Positions 45,165 through 54,207 are shown, counted from the stretch's first letter. The stretch: 64,000 nt of DNA from UBA2868 sp045627745 (GCA_045627745.1 JAZQOI010000035.1:10492-74491), one strand, 5' to 3'. Translations and numbers: made by a program. The notes: a model not told the origin generated them from the letters alone.

Positions 45165-46274
45165 ATGGATATACGAGAGTTTTACCGTGAAAAAAAAGTA
45201 TTGATTACCGGACATACGGGCTTTAAGGGCTCATGGATGTGCTGCATGCTTAAGGAGTTTGGTGCTAAGGTGTATGGCGTTGGATTACAGGAGGAGTCAA
45301 ATAGCCTGTATAGGTGCGCCAATGTTGCTTCTAAGGTATGTGCCTCATACATTGATGATATCCGCGATTGCAACAGACTGCTGCAGATATTTAACGAGGT
45401 GAAGCCTGAGATTGTAATACATATGGCAGCACAGCCTCTTGTTCGAGAGTCTTATGAGAATCCTGTTTATACCTATGAGGTTAATGTTTTGGGTACTGTA
45501 AATGTATTAGAGTGCGCCAGACATACAGATAGTGTTAAATCTATTGTTAATGTAACAACCGACAAGGTATATAAGAACAGGGAATGGGAGTGGGGCTACA
45601 GAGAATGTGAAGAGCTTAATGGCTATGACCCTTATTCTAATTCAAAGTCATGTTCAGAGCTTGTTACATCAAGTTATGTAAACTCGTTTTTTAAGGATAA
45701 GAAGGTTGCTGTTTCAACTATGCGTGCAGGTAATGTAATAGGTGGTGGCGATTTTGCAAAGGATAGGATAATACCTGATTGTGTAAGAGCTACAGTGGAT
45801 AAAAAAAGCATTGTAGTGCGTAATCCTTATTCCACAAGACCTTTTCAGCATGTATTGGAGCCTGTGTATGCCTATTTATATGTTGCAATGAGACAGTATC
45901 TGGATATAACCCTGGCAGGGAATTATAATGTAGGACCGGAGGAATCTGATTGCCTTAAAACAGGTAATCTTGTGGATTTGTTTTGTGATACCTGGAAAGA
46001 CAGAGCTAAGGAGCTTAAGACTTCTTTAGATACATGCAACTATAGTATTAATCCATGCTGGGAAAATATTTCTGACGAGGGTCCCCATGAGGCTAATTTT
46101 TTAAAGCTTGACTGTTCCAAAATCAAGAGAGTATTTGGAATTAAGCCAAGATGGAACATTAAGCAAACAATGGAGAAGCTTGTTGAATGGTATATGCTGT
46201 ACTATGATGGAACAGATATTGATTCCTGTATGAGGAGTCAGATAGAAGAGTATTTGAGCTTTTGTAAAATGTAA
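45165..46274 (+). CDS. rfbG: CDP-glucose 4,6-dehydratase
   Basis: The protein has 369 residues from ATG 45165, which AAAGGA precedes by 6 bases; an in-frame start at 45105 would overlap rfbH by 41 bases. It is an extended SDR with 'ITGHTGFKGSWM', the dehydratase motif 'NVTTDKVYKNREWEWGYRE' and YSNSK as the catalytic pair. The GFKGSW and YKNREW forms separate CDP-glucose dehydratases from dTDP- and GDP-sugar enzymes. It converts CDP-glucose to CDP-4-keto-6-deoxyglucose, the substrate of RfbH. It is the last gene before the strong terminator at 46323. Confidence 0.95.
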   Translation: MDIREFYREKKVLITGHTGFKGSWMCCMLKEFGAKVYGVGLQEESNSLYRCANVASKVCASYIDDIRDCNRLLQIFNEVKPEIVIHMAAQPLVRESYENPVYTYEVNVLGTVNVLECARHTDSVKSIVNVTTDKVYKNREWEWGYRECEELNGYDPYSNSKSCSELVTSSYVNSFFKDKKVAVSTMRAGNVIGGGDFAKDRIIPDCVRATVDKKSIVVRNPYSTRPFQHVLEPVYAYLYVAMRQYLDITLAGNYNVGPEESDCLKTGNLVDLFCDTWKDRAKELKTSLDTCNYSINPCWENISDEGPHEANFLKLDCSKIKRVFGIKPRWNIKQTMEKLVEWYMLYYDGTDIDSCMRSQIEEYLSFCKM

Positions 46275-46322
46275 TATGAGGTTACCGGTCAGGTAATGAA
46301 CAGTAACGATATAAGTGTATAT

Positions 46323-46365
46323 CTAACAGAAAAAGGAAGACGAAATGTCTTCCTTTTTCTGTTAG
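46323..46365. terminator. Bidirectional intrinsic terminator between rfbG and the MBOAT operon
   Basis: Arms 46323-46341 and 46347-46365 are a perfect 19-bp inverted repeat around a 5-base loop, with A- and T-rich tracts inside the stem. It ends both the plus-strand run and the minus-strand O-acylation operon, whose last stop codon lies in the right arm. Confidence 0.88.
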
Positions 46366-47819
46366 AATCTAATATCTGTGATTATTTCATCAAGACATGA
46401 ATCATAGATTATTATTTCCGGTTCCTTATCTGACAAATCAAAGGTCTTGTAATCACTCATTGAATCGTCTGTAAGCATACTGTTACATTTTAATTGCACC
46501 GAGACTTCTTCATTTGTTTCTTTTGTTATTAAGAATCTTCTGTTGCCATCTGAATAGCTTCCTCTGGCATTGTCATTATCTGAAGAATAGAAGCAATTAA
46601 CATTACTATAGATACCTATTGTTCCGGCAGTTAATACTGTATTAGCGGGACATAGTGATTTAAGCTTGTTAAGAGTATCTTCATTTGCCTCTGTTATTTC
46701 ATAATTCTTAGGAACTGACATAAAGAAAACATAATTGTCATTATCTGTAAGGTATTCAATGCATTTATTAATGTCACCTGCTTCACATGCTGCATTTAAT
46801 TTATAGGCATTTGTATCCTGCCTTTGATATAATGCATCCTTTTCCCAGGAAATATATTTCTCGTCGCCGCGATGGTCCGGTAAAGCATATTCATTCTTCA
46901 AACACTCACCTAGATATATAGTGAATTTTTCATTTCCCGATCTGTTAAGATGAAGCACCTCCGCCATATCCGTAGAAAAATCAAGTCCCATTTCCTCGTA
47001 CCTTGTATTAAAGTCAATATACGGAACACCGTACTCATCTGCTATAGCATAAATGGTATTGAATTTTTTTTGCTCTTTGGCCGTGACGCCATAGGGAGAG
47101 GTTATAAGCAAAAGGGGAATATTATTTGTTGAACAGTATTCTATGATTTTTCTTAAATATTTATCTTCTTTCTCAGAAATACTATCCTTTTCCGTTACCT
47201 TTGAAATATCCGGAGCTTCCATTGGAACACAGGTTTCTCTTGGGTCAAAGCCCTTGTAGTTTATAGAATTCTTATAATCGGTAAAATCATTCTCATTTAA
47301 TTCATTGTAACGACCGTGAATTGACTTTAACGGAGTAAGCAGCTTGAAGAAGGACTGCTCAAGAGCACTGGCCTTAATGGCATCATAGCGGTTTCTGTTT
47401 GGCTTAATGCCGAAGGTATTTGTAATAAGCCAGTTTTCCGGCTGATTGTCTATAGGACGTATACCCGGGGTGGAAACATCAAGAACTATGACCTTGGGAG
47501 TCTGAGTTTTTAAGGCTTCCTTAATGTAATAGTAGCTGTTCCAAAAGGGCTGTTCTGCGCCGGCTAAATCGTATCCCGAAATACCATATTCATCCCAAAG
47601 AACCCCTGTATTAACATGACAGAAAATATGGGAGCTTCCCACAAACAGAGCATCAACAGAATTCTTGGGCTGTTTATAATATGACTGAATCTGTTCGATT
47701 CCATCCTCTGATTTTAACAGCAGTACTTTATCTAAAATAAGAACTGTCAGGGCAAAGGAAGCTATGACAATTATTGCCTTTATTAAGTTGGTAATTTTTT
47801 GTTTATTTATCTTTGACAT
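46362..47819 (-). CDS. Membrane-anchored SGNH/DltD-like protein
   Basis: The 485-residue protein has one N-terminal membrane helix (about 13-32) and an extracytoplasmic SGNH-like domain. The nucleophile block is 'FVGSSHIF' (Ser near 60), and a late block 'HLNRSGNEKF' supplies the His. Such proteins (DltD, AlgX/AlgJ, PatB) work with a membrane O-acyltransferase to move acyl, usually acetyl, groups onto wall polymers outside the cell. The MBOAT gene lies directly upstream with a 13-base gap. The C-terminal 150 residues look like an added beta-rich domain. The acceptor is unknown; the CDP-sugar-containing surface glycan is a reasonable guess. Confidence 0.83.
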   Translation of the reverse strand: MSKINKQKITNLIKAIIVIASFALTVLILDKVLLLKSEDGIEQIQSYYKQPKNSVDALFVGSSHIFCHVNTGVLWDEYGISGYDLAGAEQPFWNSYYYIKEALKTQTPKVIVLDVSTPGIRPIDNQPENWLITNTFGIKPNRNRYDAIKASALEQSFFKLLTPLKSIHGRYNELNENDFTDYKNSINYKGFDPRETCVPMEAPDISKVTEKDSISEKEDKYLRKIIEYCSTNNIPLLLITSPYGVTAKEQKKFNTIYAIADEYGVPYIDFNTRYEEMGLDFSTDMAEVLHLNRSGNEKFTIYLGECLKNEYALPDHRGDEKYISWEKDALYQRQDTNAYKLNAACEAGDINKCIEYLTDNDNYVFFMSVPKNYEITEANEDTLNKLKSLCPANTVLTAGTIGIYSNVNCFYSSDNDNARGSYSDGNRRFLITKETNEEVSVQLKCNSMLTDDSMSDYKTFDLSDKEPEIIIYDSCLDEIITDIRF

Positions 47820-47832
47820 AATTCTCCGTTAA

Positions 47833-49416
47833 TTAAAACTTTCCATATATAAAATCGGCCGCATTAAATTCTGAGCCGTAGTAGCCGTAGCAGATAATCA
47901 TAATAAATAGTACTATAAACAGTACCAATCTGAATAAGAAGTTCTGTTTCATCAGCCATTCTCTTACTGAGCCCCGGTTGTGGAGCATTGATACTACAAG
48001 GACAATGAGAAGACCCCAAATCATTATATAAAATTCAGACATTTCAATCCCTAAAGAGTAAATGGATTTATCAAAGAAAATCCAGGGATTAAAACAGGAA
48101 AAAGCCTGTTTCCACATTGAAAAGCCCTTTGTCAGATTCTCTGCTCTAAAGAAGGAAAGACCAAATATAAACAGAAGGAAGGTACGAATACGCTTAAAAA
48201 GTGTATAGCTGAAGGCTTCCGTGTTTATGTGAAGCTTAACAATTATGATTTTGAATAGAGGTTGACATAATTCACTGATAATTATAACTATACCCATATA
48301 AATACCAACACCAAAGATATAGTTAAACCCGCCTCCGTGCCATAAACCTATAAGGAACCAGGAAATAAGAAGACCTAAATACTGGGGGAAATTATATTTC
48401 TTTTCGTAACCCTTCCCCAGCTTCTTCTTACAGAATTTTCTAAAACGTCTAAAGGGCTCTGATTGTTGAACCGCATAGAAAACATAGGATTTTAAAAAGC
48501 CTCCAAGAGTAATGTGCCACCTTCTCCAGAATTCCGCAAGTGTTGTTGAGTAGAAGGGAGTGTTAAAATTCTCCGGCAGTGTAATATCCAAAAGCTCAGA
48601 GAAGCCTAAAACAATATCCATTAATCCTGAAAAATCTGTGTACAACTGAAATGCAAAGCCCGCAGCGGCGATTAAAATATAGAAGCCGGGATATATTTCA
48701 TAGGAATCATATATTGTATTTACTATTACTGCCAGACGCTCTGAAATAACAAGCTTTTTAAAGATTCCGTAAAGGATTCTCATAAGCGCCTTAATTGTCC
48801 TGTCATAGGAGAAGGTATGTTTTTTTTCAAACAAATCACCTCTTAGCTGTTCACAGGTTACGATAGGTCCGGAGGTCATCTGAGGGAAATATGCTGTAAA
48901 CAGAGCAAATTGGAAGGGATTAGAAAGAGCCTTGATTCTTCCCCAGTATACGTCAGTGAGATAACCGATTACAATTAGCGAAAAATAGGATATTCTTGGT
49001 GGACACAGTCTGTCACTTAGGCTGAGAAGTAAATTAAATATATCTGTATTAATTTCTGTATTTATGAAGGATAACAGGAAATTAGTGATGTTCATAAAGA
49101 ATTCTGTATATTTAAGAAGCATAAGGAATGCAACATCAAATATAAGAACTGTACGAAACAGAGCAGAATTGTGTCTGCTTATAAAGCCTGAAAATGAGCC
49201 GGTTTTCTCTTCTGCCGCACTTAATAAATATGAAGTGATGTAATTAACGGCAATAAAAATAAAGAATACCACACACTGGAGAGTAGAAGCATTCTTTATA
49301 TAGAAATACATACTGGCAAACAGTAGCCAGATCCATTGAAGTGAACCGGGCAAAAAATAATATATTATGAATACTATTAAAAAGAAAATAAAAAATTCAA
49401 GAGAAATAACAGACAT
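47833..49416 (-). CDS. MBOAT-family membrane O-acyltransferase (DltB/AlgI type)
   Basis: The 527-residue protein has about ten or more membrane helices and the two MBOAT signatures: 'FWRRWHITLGGFLKSYVF', and the catalytic His in 'WFLIGLWHGGG'. These enzymes carry acyl groups across the membrane for transfer to alginate, teichoic acid or peptidoglycan. Its SGNH partner gene follows after 13 bases and a membrane-anchored protein of unknown role precedes it, all on the minus strand. An AGGAAGG site precedes the ATG. No dltA or dltC-type activating pair is nearby, so O-acetylation is more likely than D-alanylation. Confidence 0.92.
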   Translation of the reverse strand: MSVISLEFFIFFLIVFIIYYFLPGSLQWIWLLFASMYFYIKNASTLQCVVFFIFIAVNYITSYLLSAAEEKTGSFSGFISRHNSALFRTVLIFDVAFLMLLKYTEFFMNITNFLLSFINTEINTDIFNLLLSLSDRLCPPRISYFSLIVIGYLTDVYWGRIKALSNPFQFALFTAYFPQMTSGPIVTCEQLRGDLFEKKHTFSYDRTIKALMRILYGIFKKLVISERLAVIVNTIYDSYEIYPGFYILIAAAGFAFQLYTDFSGLMDIVLGFSELLDITLPENFNTPFYSTTLAEFWRRWHITLGGFLKSYVFYAVQQSEPFRRFRKFCKKKLGKGYEKKYNFPQYLGLLISWFLIGLWHGGGFNYIFGVGIYMGIVIIISELCQPLFKIIIVKLHINTEAFSYTLFKRIRTFLLFIFGLSFFRAENLTKGFSMWKQAFSCFNPWIFFDKSIYSLGIEMSEFYIMIWGLLIVLVVSMLHNRGSVREWLMKQNFLFRLVLFIVLFIMIICYGYYGSEFNAADFIYGKF

Positions 49417-49431
49417 AACAACCTTCCTGTG

Positions 49432-50178
49432 TTATTCAACACCTGTAATCATATTAAGAAACATAACGGCATTATCAATATTAACCGCTGTTTCCGCAAT
49501 AGTAAAAATCACACGCTTTCCTGACTTGAGCTGACTTGAATAGGCTCCGTAGCCGCCAAGCTTACTTAAATAATCGCTATTATCAAGATATATTCCGGCA
49601 ATAAAGGGCTCACCCTTTTCTTCTATTGAATTACCATTGTTATCAACACTTGTACTTTTAAGGGCGGTGTAATAGAATTCGTATCCATTATCAGACAGTG
49701 TGTTGAGGCATTTCTTACTTAGTATAGTTTCAAGATTCTTATGTGCTCCAAGCTCACCGTATCTATCAAGTACGTCAGTTGTTCCGATAACCACATCGGT
49801 GGTGCCTGAGGCGTATAATGCAAGCAGTTTTTCCAGATTGGCTATGGATATTTCATCCGTTCCGTTTACATTAATTACCATGGAATCATCTATTGAGATA
49901 TTATAGGTGTCAAGATTAATCCCTGCATATTGAACAAAATCATCCTGTATAGTATCGGGACTAAAATAGGCAGTGTCGGAATTGATTAAAACCGCATCCA
50001 GAAAAACAGGCTTACTGTTATTTTTCAGTTCTGTGACTGTAAAAACAATCCCAACAATAACACATATACATACAAGTATTTGAATCTTGTAATATTCCCA
50101 TATGTATTCTGATTTTTGCTTGAAGGTCATATCCTTAAGCTTGCGTGATTCTTTAAGTATATCATCTTTTATTGCCAT
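49432..50178 (-). CDS. Single-pass membrane protein of the O-acylation operon, function unknown
   Basis: The 248-residue protein has a short basic cytoplasmic N-terminus, one membrane helix (about 33-50) and an extracytoplasmic domain of about 195 residues. That domain contains 'TDVVIGTTDVLDRYGELGAHKNLE', shown here only in part, which vaguely recalls a solute-binding fold. I cannot name a family. It heads the operon with the MBOAT and SGNH genes: its stop lies 15 bases before the MBOAT start. AAAGGTGA precedes the ATG. A role in presenting or sensing the acylation substrate is conceivable but unsupported. Confidence 0.7.
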   Translation of the reverse strand: MAIKDDILKESRKLKDMTFKQKSEYIWEYYKIQILVCICVIVGIVFTVTELKNNSKPVFLDAVLINSDTAYFSPDTIQDDFVQYAGINLDTYNISIDDSMVINVNGTDEISIANLEKLLALYASGTTDVVIGTTDVLDRYGELGAHKNLETILSKKCLNTLSDNGYEFYYTALKSTSVDNNGNSIEEKGEPFIAGIYLDNSDYLSKLGGYGAYSSQLKSGKRVIFTIAETAVNIDNAVMFLNMITGVE

Positions 50179-50572
50179 TGCTTCACCTTTAATTCAACGC
50201 CTTTATCTTAGCAGCTTGGCAATCAGTCAAAGGCATTGCATAACCTGTGCTTTTTGCCGGCAAATACGCCGAGGCGTATTTGAATCATATACACACGAAA
50301 GTATATATGTGCCGCTAAGTCTTGTCAAGAAAGGCTCTTTTGTTAAAGGAGCGTAATATACTAACGTATTTTCTGAAAAATTAATAACCTGTTAAAACGA
50401 TTTTGTTGTTTGTGAGAGGTGATTTTGATATACTGTTACTTATACGTAAGATGCGTGTCGCACTTTTAGCGAGGCATATTTATCCTGTGCTGAGCAGTAA
50501 CAAGATATGTCGGTATTGGATGGATATGCTGCTGTGCTAAGAACTAAGATTTATGAATATGTGAGGTATATT
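50179..50572. other. Divergent intergenic region with a repeat and promoter-like boxes
   Basis: About 390 bases separate the divergent O-acylation operon and the DUF6106-like gene. It holds a palindromic dispersed repeat (50261-50288), a weaker relative of it around 50463-50482 and a promoter-like pair on the plus strand: TTGTTT 50406-50411, 17-base spacer, TATACT 50429-50434. No gene was seen. Confidence 0.5.
50261..50288 (+). repeat. Dispersed palindromic repeat, copy 2
   Basis: CAAATACGC (50261-50269) and GCGTATTTG (50274-50282) form a perfect 9-bp inverted repeat with loop CGAG, followed by AATCAT. It matches 24 of 28 bases of the copy at 21604-21631. Confidence 0.7.
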
Positions 50573-51073
50573 ATGAATGATTCTTATGTAGAATGTCTGG
50601 TGGCAAGAAAGCAGAACGGCTTGTATCCGGTTGCCAAAGTGATTTTAATAATAATTCTTGCTATTGGGCTTGTATTAGGATTGTTTGGGGCCTATGTATT
50701 TCTGATTCCCGCAATTCTTTCGGCACTAATCCTTTTTCTGTTACTTCCCAATATGAATCTTGAATATGAATATCTTTATATTAACAGGGAAATATCCATT
50801 GATAAAATCATGAATAAGGAAAAGCGAAAGACTGTTATTAATATAGAACTTGATAAAATGGAATTAATGTGTCCTCTTAATTCCCATGAGCTTGATTCCT
50901 ACAAAGCCCGTAAAATAAAAATCACGGATTATTCTTCTAAGGATAAGGATGCAAAGATATTTGTGCTTGTTTGCCGTATGAATAATGAAGATAAGCTTAT
51001 TGCAATAGAGCCAAACGAGGAAATGATTAAGGCAATAAAATCCATTGCTCCGAGAAAAGTCATAGAGTATTAG
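50573..51073 (+). CDS. DUF6106-like small membrane protein
   Basis: The protein has 166 residues. I chose ATG 50573, 6 bases after GTGAGG, because the resulting opening 'MNDSYVECLVARK' is the usual start of a Lachnospiraceae family I recall as DUF6106. Two adjacent membrane helices (about 20-65) are followed by a soluble domain of about 100 residues that is probably cytoplasmic. Function is unknown. It is transcribed toward guaB but separated by about 170 bases containing a promoter, so it seems to be a single-gene unit. Confidence 0.72.
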   Translation: MNDSYVECLVARKQNGLYPVAKVILIIILAIGLVLGLFGAYVFLIPAILSALILFLLLPNMNLEYEYLYINREISIDKIMNKEKRKTVINIELDKMELMCPLNSHELDSYKARKIKITDYSSKDKDAKIFVLVCRMNNEDKLIAIEPNEEMIKAIKSIAPRKVIEY

Positions 51074-51125
51074 CACTTTGTATATGAAAACGGATTTTAT
51101 TGAAGTAAATTAGTTATTCTGTCGG

Positions 51126-51154
51126 TTGACTTAAGAATGGTGCTTTGATATATT
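51126..51154 (+). promoter_or_regulatory. Sigma-A-type promoter for guaB
   Basis: TTGACT (51126-51131), a 17-base spacer and TATATT (51149-51154) lie about 90 bases before the guaB start. I looked for a purine riboswitch in the leader and did not find its conserved core. Confidence 0.65.
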
Positions 51155-51244
51155 TATATGAAAACCCGTTATTTTTTTGAAGCCTAAAATGATAAAAATA
51201 TTTAGTTTCAATATAATGAAAATAATAGAATGGAGGTAAGAAAA

Positions 51245-52699
51245 ATGGGTCAGATAGTTTCAGAAGGTATTACATTTGATGACGTTTTACTTGTTCCCGG
51301 GTACTCAAATGTTGTTGGAAACCAGGTAGATGTAACTACTTATTTGACTAAGCAGATTAAGCTGAACATTCCTATGATGAGTGCTGGAATGGACACCGTA
51401 ACTGAGCATCGTATGGCAATTGCCATGGCTAGACAGGGTGGAATTGGAATTATTCACAAGAATATGTCTATTGAAGAACAGGCGGATGAGGTTGACAAGG
51501 TTAAACGTTCTGAGAATGGTGTTATTACCGATCCTTTTTCATTGACTCCCGAACATACATTAAAGGATGCCGACGATTTAATGGCTAAGTTTAGAATCTC
51601 CGGTGTTCCTATTACTGAAGGCAAGAAGCTTGTAGGTATTATTACAAATCGTGATCTTAAGTTCGAAACAGATTATACTAAAAAGATTAAGGAATGCATG
51701 ACCTCCGAAGGTCTTATTACAGCAGAAGAGGGCATTACCCTTGAAGAGGCTAAGAAGATTCTTGCTGCTGCCAGAAAAGAAAAACTCCCCATTGTTGACA
51801 AGAATTTCAATCTTAAGGGATTGATTACAATAAAGGATATTGAGAAGCAGATTAAGTACCCACTTTCAGCCAAGGATGGTCAGGGTCGTTTGCTCTGTGG
51901 TGCAGGTGTAGGCATTACTGCCAACGTACTTGACAGAGTAGAGGCTCTTGTTAAGGCCAAGGTGGATGTGGTAGTTCTTGATTCAGCACATGGTCATTCT
52001 GAGAATGTATTAAGATGTGCACGTATGATTAAGGATGCTTATCCTGATTTACCTCTTATTGGTGGTAATGTTGCTACCGGTGAGGGAACAAAGGCATTAA
52101 TTGATGCCGGCGTTGATGCTGTAAAGGTTGGTATAGGTCCGGGCTCTATCTGTACAACACGTATTGTTGCAGGTATCGGGGTGCCACAGGTTTCAGCGAT
52201 TATGGATAGCTACGCTGTGGCAAAGGAATATGGAATCCCTATTATTGCAGATGGTGGTATTAAGTATTCAGGTGATATGACTAAGGCCATTGCAGCAGGT
52301 GCCAATGTATGTATGATGGGCTCGATTTTTGCCGGTTGTGATGAGAGTCCCGGAACCTTTGAATTATATCAGGGAAGAAAGTACAAGGTTTATCGTGGCA
52401 TGGGTTCAATTGCTGCTATGGAGAATGGAAGTAAGGACCGTTATTTCCAGTCTAATGCTAAGAAGCTTGTTCCTGAGGGCGTAGAAGGTCGTGTGGCTTA
52501 TAAGGGAACAGTTGAGGATACAATATTCCAGCTTATCGGTGGTATTCGTTCAGGTATGGGTTATTGTGGAACACCTACTATTGAGGAACTTAAGGAAAGA
52601 GGACGTTTTGTTAAGATTTCTGCTGCTGCCCTTAAGGAAAGTCATCCTCATGACATTCATATTACAAAGGAAGCGCCTAATTACAGCGTAGATGAGTAG
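51245..52699 (+). CDS. guaB: Inosine-5'-monophosphate dehydrogenase
   Basis: The protein has 484 residues from ATG 51245, 8 bases after GGAGG; a start at 51230 would place the ribosome site inside the gene. It oxidises IMP to XMP with NAD, the first step of guanine nucleotide synthesis. The TIM-barrel opens 'GITFDDVLLVPGYS'. The catalytic Cys is in 'GPGSICTTRIV', and the flap 'RGMGSIAAM' follows. A pair of CBS domains (about 95-210) is present, as in ordinary full-length bacterial enzymes. Nothing is missing. The next gene starts at or just after the stop codon. Confidence 0.97.
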   Translation: MGQIVSEGITFDDVLLVPGYSNVVGNQVDVTTYLTKQIKLNIPMMSAGMDTVTEHRMAIAMARQGGIGIIHKNMSIEEQADEVDKVKRSENGVITDPFSLTPEHTLKDADDLMAKFRISGVPITEGKKLVGIITNRDLKFETDYTKKIKECMTSEGLITAEEGITLEEAKKILAAARKEKLPIVDKNFNLKGLITIKDIEKQIKYPLSAKDGQGRLLCGAGVGITANVLDRVEALVKAKVDVVVLDSAHGHSENVLRCARMIKDAYPDLPLIGGNVATGEGTKALIDAGVDAVKVGIGPGSICTTRIVAGIGVPQVSAIMDSYAVAKEYGIPIIADGGIKYSGDMTKAIAAGANVCMMGSIFAGCDESPGTFELYQGRKYKVYRGMGSIAAMENGSKDRYFQSNAKKLVPEGVEGRVAYKGTVEDTIFQLIGGIRSGMGYCGTPTIEELKERGRFVKISAAALKESHPHDIHITKEAPNYSVDE

Positions 52700-52706
52700 G
52701 AAAAAA

Positions 52707-53492
52707 ATGCTAAAAAATATTGCAGGAGAATACGACCGCGCAATAAATAAAAAGGGTGCTCTTTATTATATTATTGGTATTTTGGCGGTGTGTATTATTG
52801 CAAATGTTGCAGTTGTTGGTTTCCGTGCAATATATGGAACCAACGAGGGAACGTATGCATATAACATAATTGAATATGGTACATGGTCCTTTATCTTGCC
52901 TTATCTTACATGCATTTTTATTTCTGACATGGTATTCGGCAAGGATTATCCTGTAGCTACTATACAGGATGGCGATACAGGTAATTTAAGTAAGCCAAAG
53001 TTATATTTGTCAAAGTTGATTGCTGCATTTTTACTGGCAATGACTTTTGTCGCAATTGCTTTTCTCGTATTCCTTGGTACAACTGCTCTGTTCCAGATGA
53101 GTGACAAGACTGTTACCTATGAATCCATTCGTGGATTTTCAGAGAAAATGTTCATTGCCATTCCTTTATGGCTTGCGGGAATATCCTTTGGAATGATGTT
53201 TTTGTTCGCATTTTGTAAGAAACGTTATTCATATATAGCTTTCTATATTATGACGTTGATTATTCCACAGGCAATTATTTGGTTGGCGAAGGAACCCTGT
53301 GAACTTGGGATATGTAAGATATTACGTAATTTTACATTATCTCATGGCTTTGCACTTATTCCTTATCCCTCTAATCCGGACAGGAATGTGTTACATATTT
53401 GCTGTTTGGGATTTGCATATGCAATTATTGCCAATGTTGTTGGAATTATTGTATATATGCGTAAACCGGAGGAAACTAAAGAGATGGAGTAG
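52707..53492 (+). CDS. ABC-2-type permease-like membrane protein
   Basis: The 261-residue protein starts at ATG 52707, 6 bases after AGG; ATG 52692 overlaps the guaB stop and lacks a site. Six membrane segments are visible. The layout, with a short cytoplasmic N-terminus, a 'FISDMVFGKDYPVATIQDG' loop and a final helix near the C-terminus, resembles ABC-2 transporter permeases without a cognate ATPase here. It probably shares a transcript with guaB, but no functional link is obvious. The terminator at 53512 ends the unit. Confidence 0.72.
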   Translation: MLKNIAGEYDRAINKKGALYYIIGILAVCIIANVAVVGFRAIYGTNEGTYAYNIIEYGTWSFILPYLTCIFISDMVFGKDYPVATIQDGDTGNLSKPKLYLSKLIAAFLLAMTFVAIAFLVFLGTTALFQMSDKTVTYESIRGFSEKMFIAIPLWLAGISFGMMFLFAFCKKRYSYIAFYIMTLIIPQAIIWLAKEPCELGICKILRNFTLSHGFALIPYPSNPDRNVLHICCLGFAYAIIANVVGIIVYMRKPEETKEME

Positions 53493-53511
53493 ATAAAATT
53501 GTACAGATGTA

Positions 53512-53551
53512 AGCCACAAACCCAGTAAAATCAAGGGTTTGTGGCTTTTTC
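53512..53551 (+). terminator. Intrinsic terminator after guaB and the membrane-protein gene
   Basis: AGCCACAAACCC (53512-53523) and GGGTTTGTGGCT (53535-53546) form a perfect 12-bp stem, followed by TTTTTCT. It marks the end of the conserved part of the window. Confidence 0.9.
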
Positions 53552-53869
53552 TATTTTATCTGAGTGCTATTTTCGGAATAAAACAAGAGGTATTATATGA
53601 ATTTGAAGCTAATAATTTAAATGAATTAGTATATTGGGGACTATGAGTACATTTTTGTTTAATCATAATACTGATCAATTTTTGAGGGCATTCCAATGAG
53701 TGGAGTGCTCTTTTTTGTTGTTATAAAAAGTAAATGTGAGATGGACCATTTATTTAGTGACTTCTGATAGTTTCAGGATAAGGAAGATTCATGGATGAAA
53801 CTATCAAATTGAATTTATTATAGGAAAGGAGTTAGTCCATGTAATTAATCACATGGGCTTATTTTGTTT
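53552..53869 (+). other. Gene-free stretch with three successive hairpins
   Basis: The first hairpin (53684-53695 with 53701-53712) is a 12-bp stem with two G-U pairs followed by a T-run, like a terminator. The second is a perfect 11-bp inverted repeat at 53765-53775 and 53796-53806. The third is AGTCCATGT (53834-53842) with ACATGGGCT (53851-53859) followed by TATTTTG. I see no gene here. It is either remains of old terminators or a structured leader for the broken gene at 53870. Confidence 0.55.
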
Positions 53870-54196
53870 ATGGAAAATAAGAAGACAAGATGGGTGTTAG
53901 GTGTTGATGAATTTCCTAAAAATAAGGTTGCTTAATATTAGGAACTTAAGAAGAAATATTCCGAGAGGCGTATCACTATGGATATCGCCAGAGAATACTG
54001 TAAAAAGGCTAAAGGAAAGTCATTGGATGAGTTCTTTACACTTCGGAATGAACTGGAGCGAGAATATGGTGTTACGGAGTTGGAAGCTACAAACATTTTA
54101 AATGGATATCATATTTCGGACTATGTAAAGAAATATGAGGATTATAGCAATGATATTTTTTACAATGTGACTGGTCCTAATAGTCATCGGGCTTAG
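53870..54196 (+). pseudogene. Broken small gene with two in-frame stop codons
   Basis: An ATG at 53870 opens 'MENKKTRWVLGVDEFPKNKVA', shown here in part, then meets TAA (53933-53935) and TAG (53939-53941). The same frame then continues as 'ELKKKYSERRIT' and 'MDIAREYCKKAKG' to a stop at 54194-54196. The continuous sense on both sides of the stops indicates one former protein of about 108 residues rather than two genes. The second half could still be translated from ATG 53978 (72 residues). I do not recognise a function. It heads three small co-directional genes, the next of which is also broken. Confidence 0.68.
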
Positions 54197-54207
54197 AGGT
54201 GAGATAG

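Noticed and set aside
51074..51244. Possible purine riboswitch before guaB
   Set aside because: The conserved loop and junction sequences of the guanine/adenine aptamer are absent; only a promoter and ribosome site were found.
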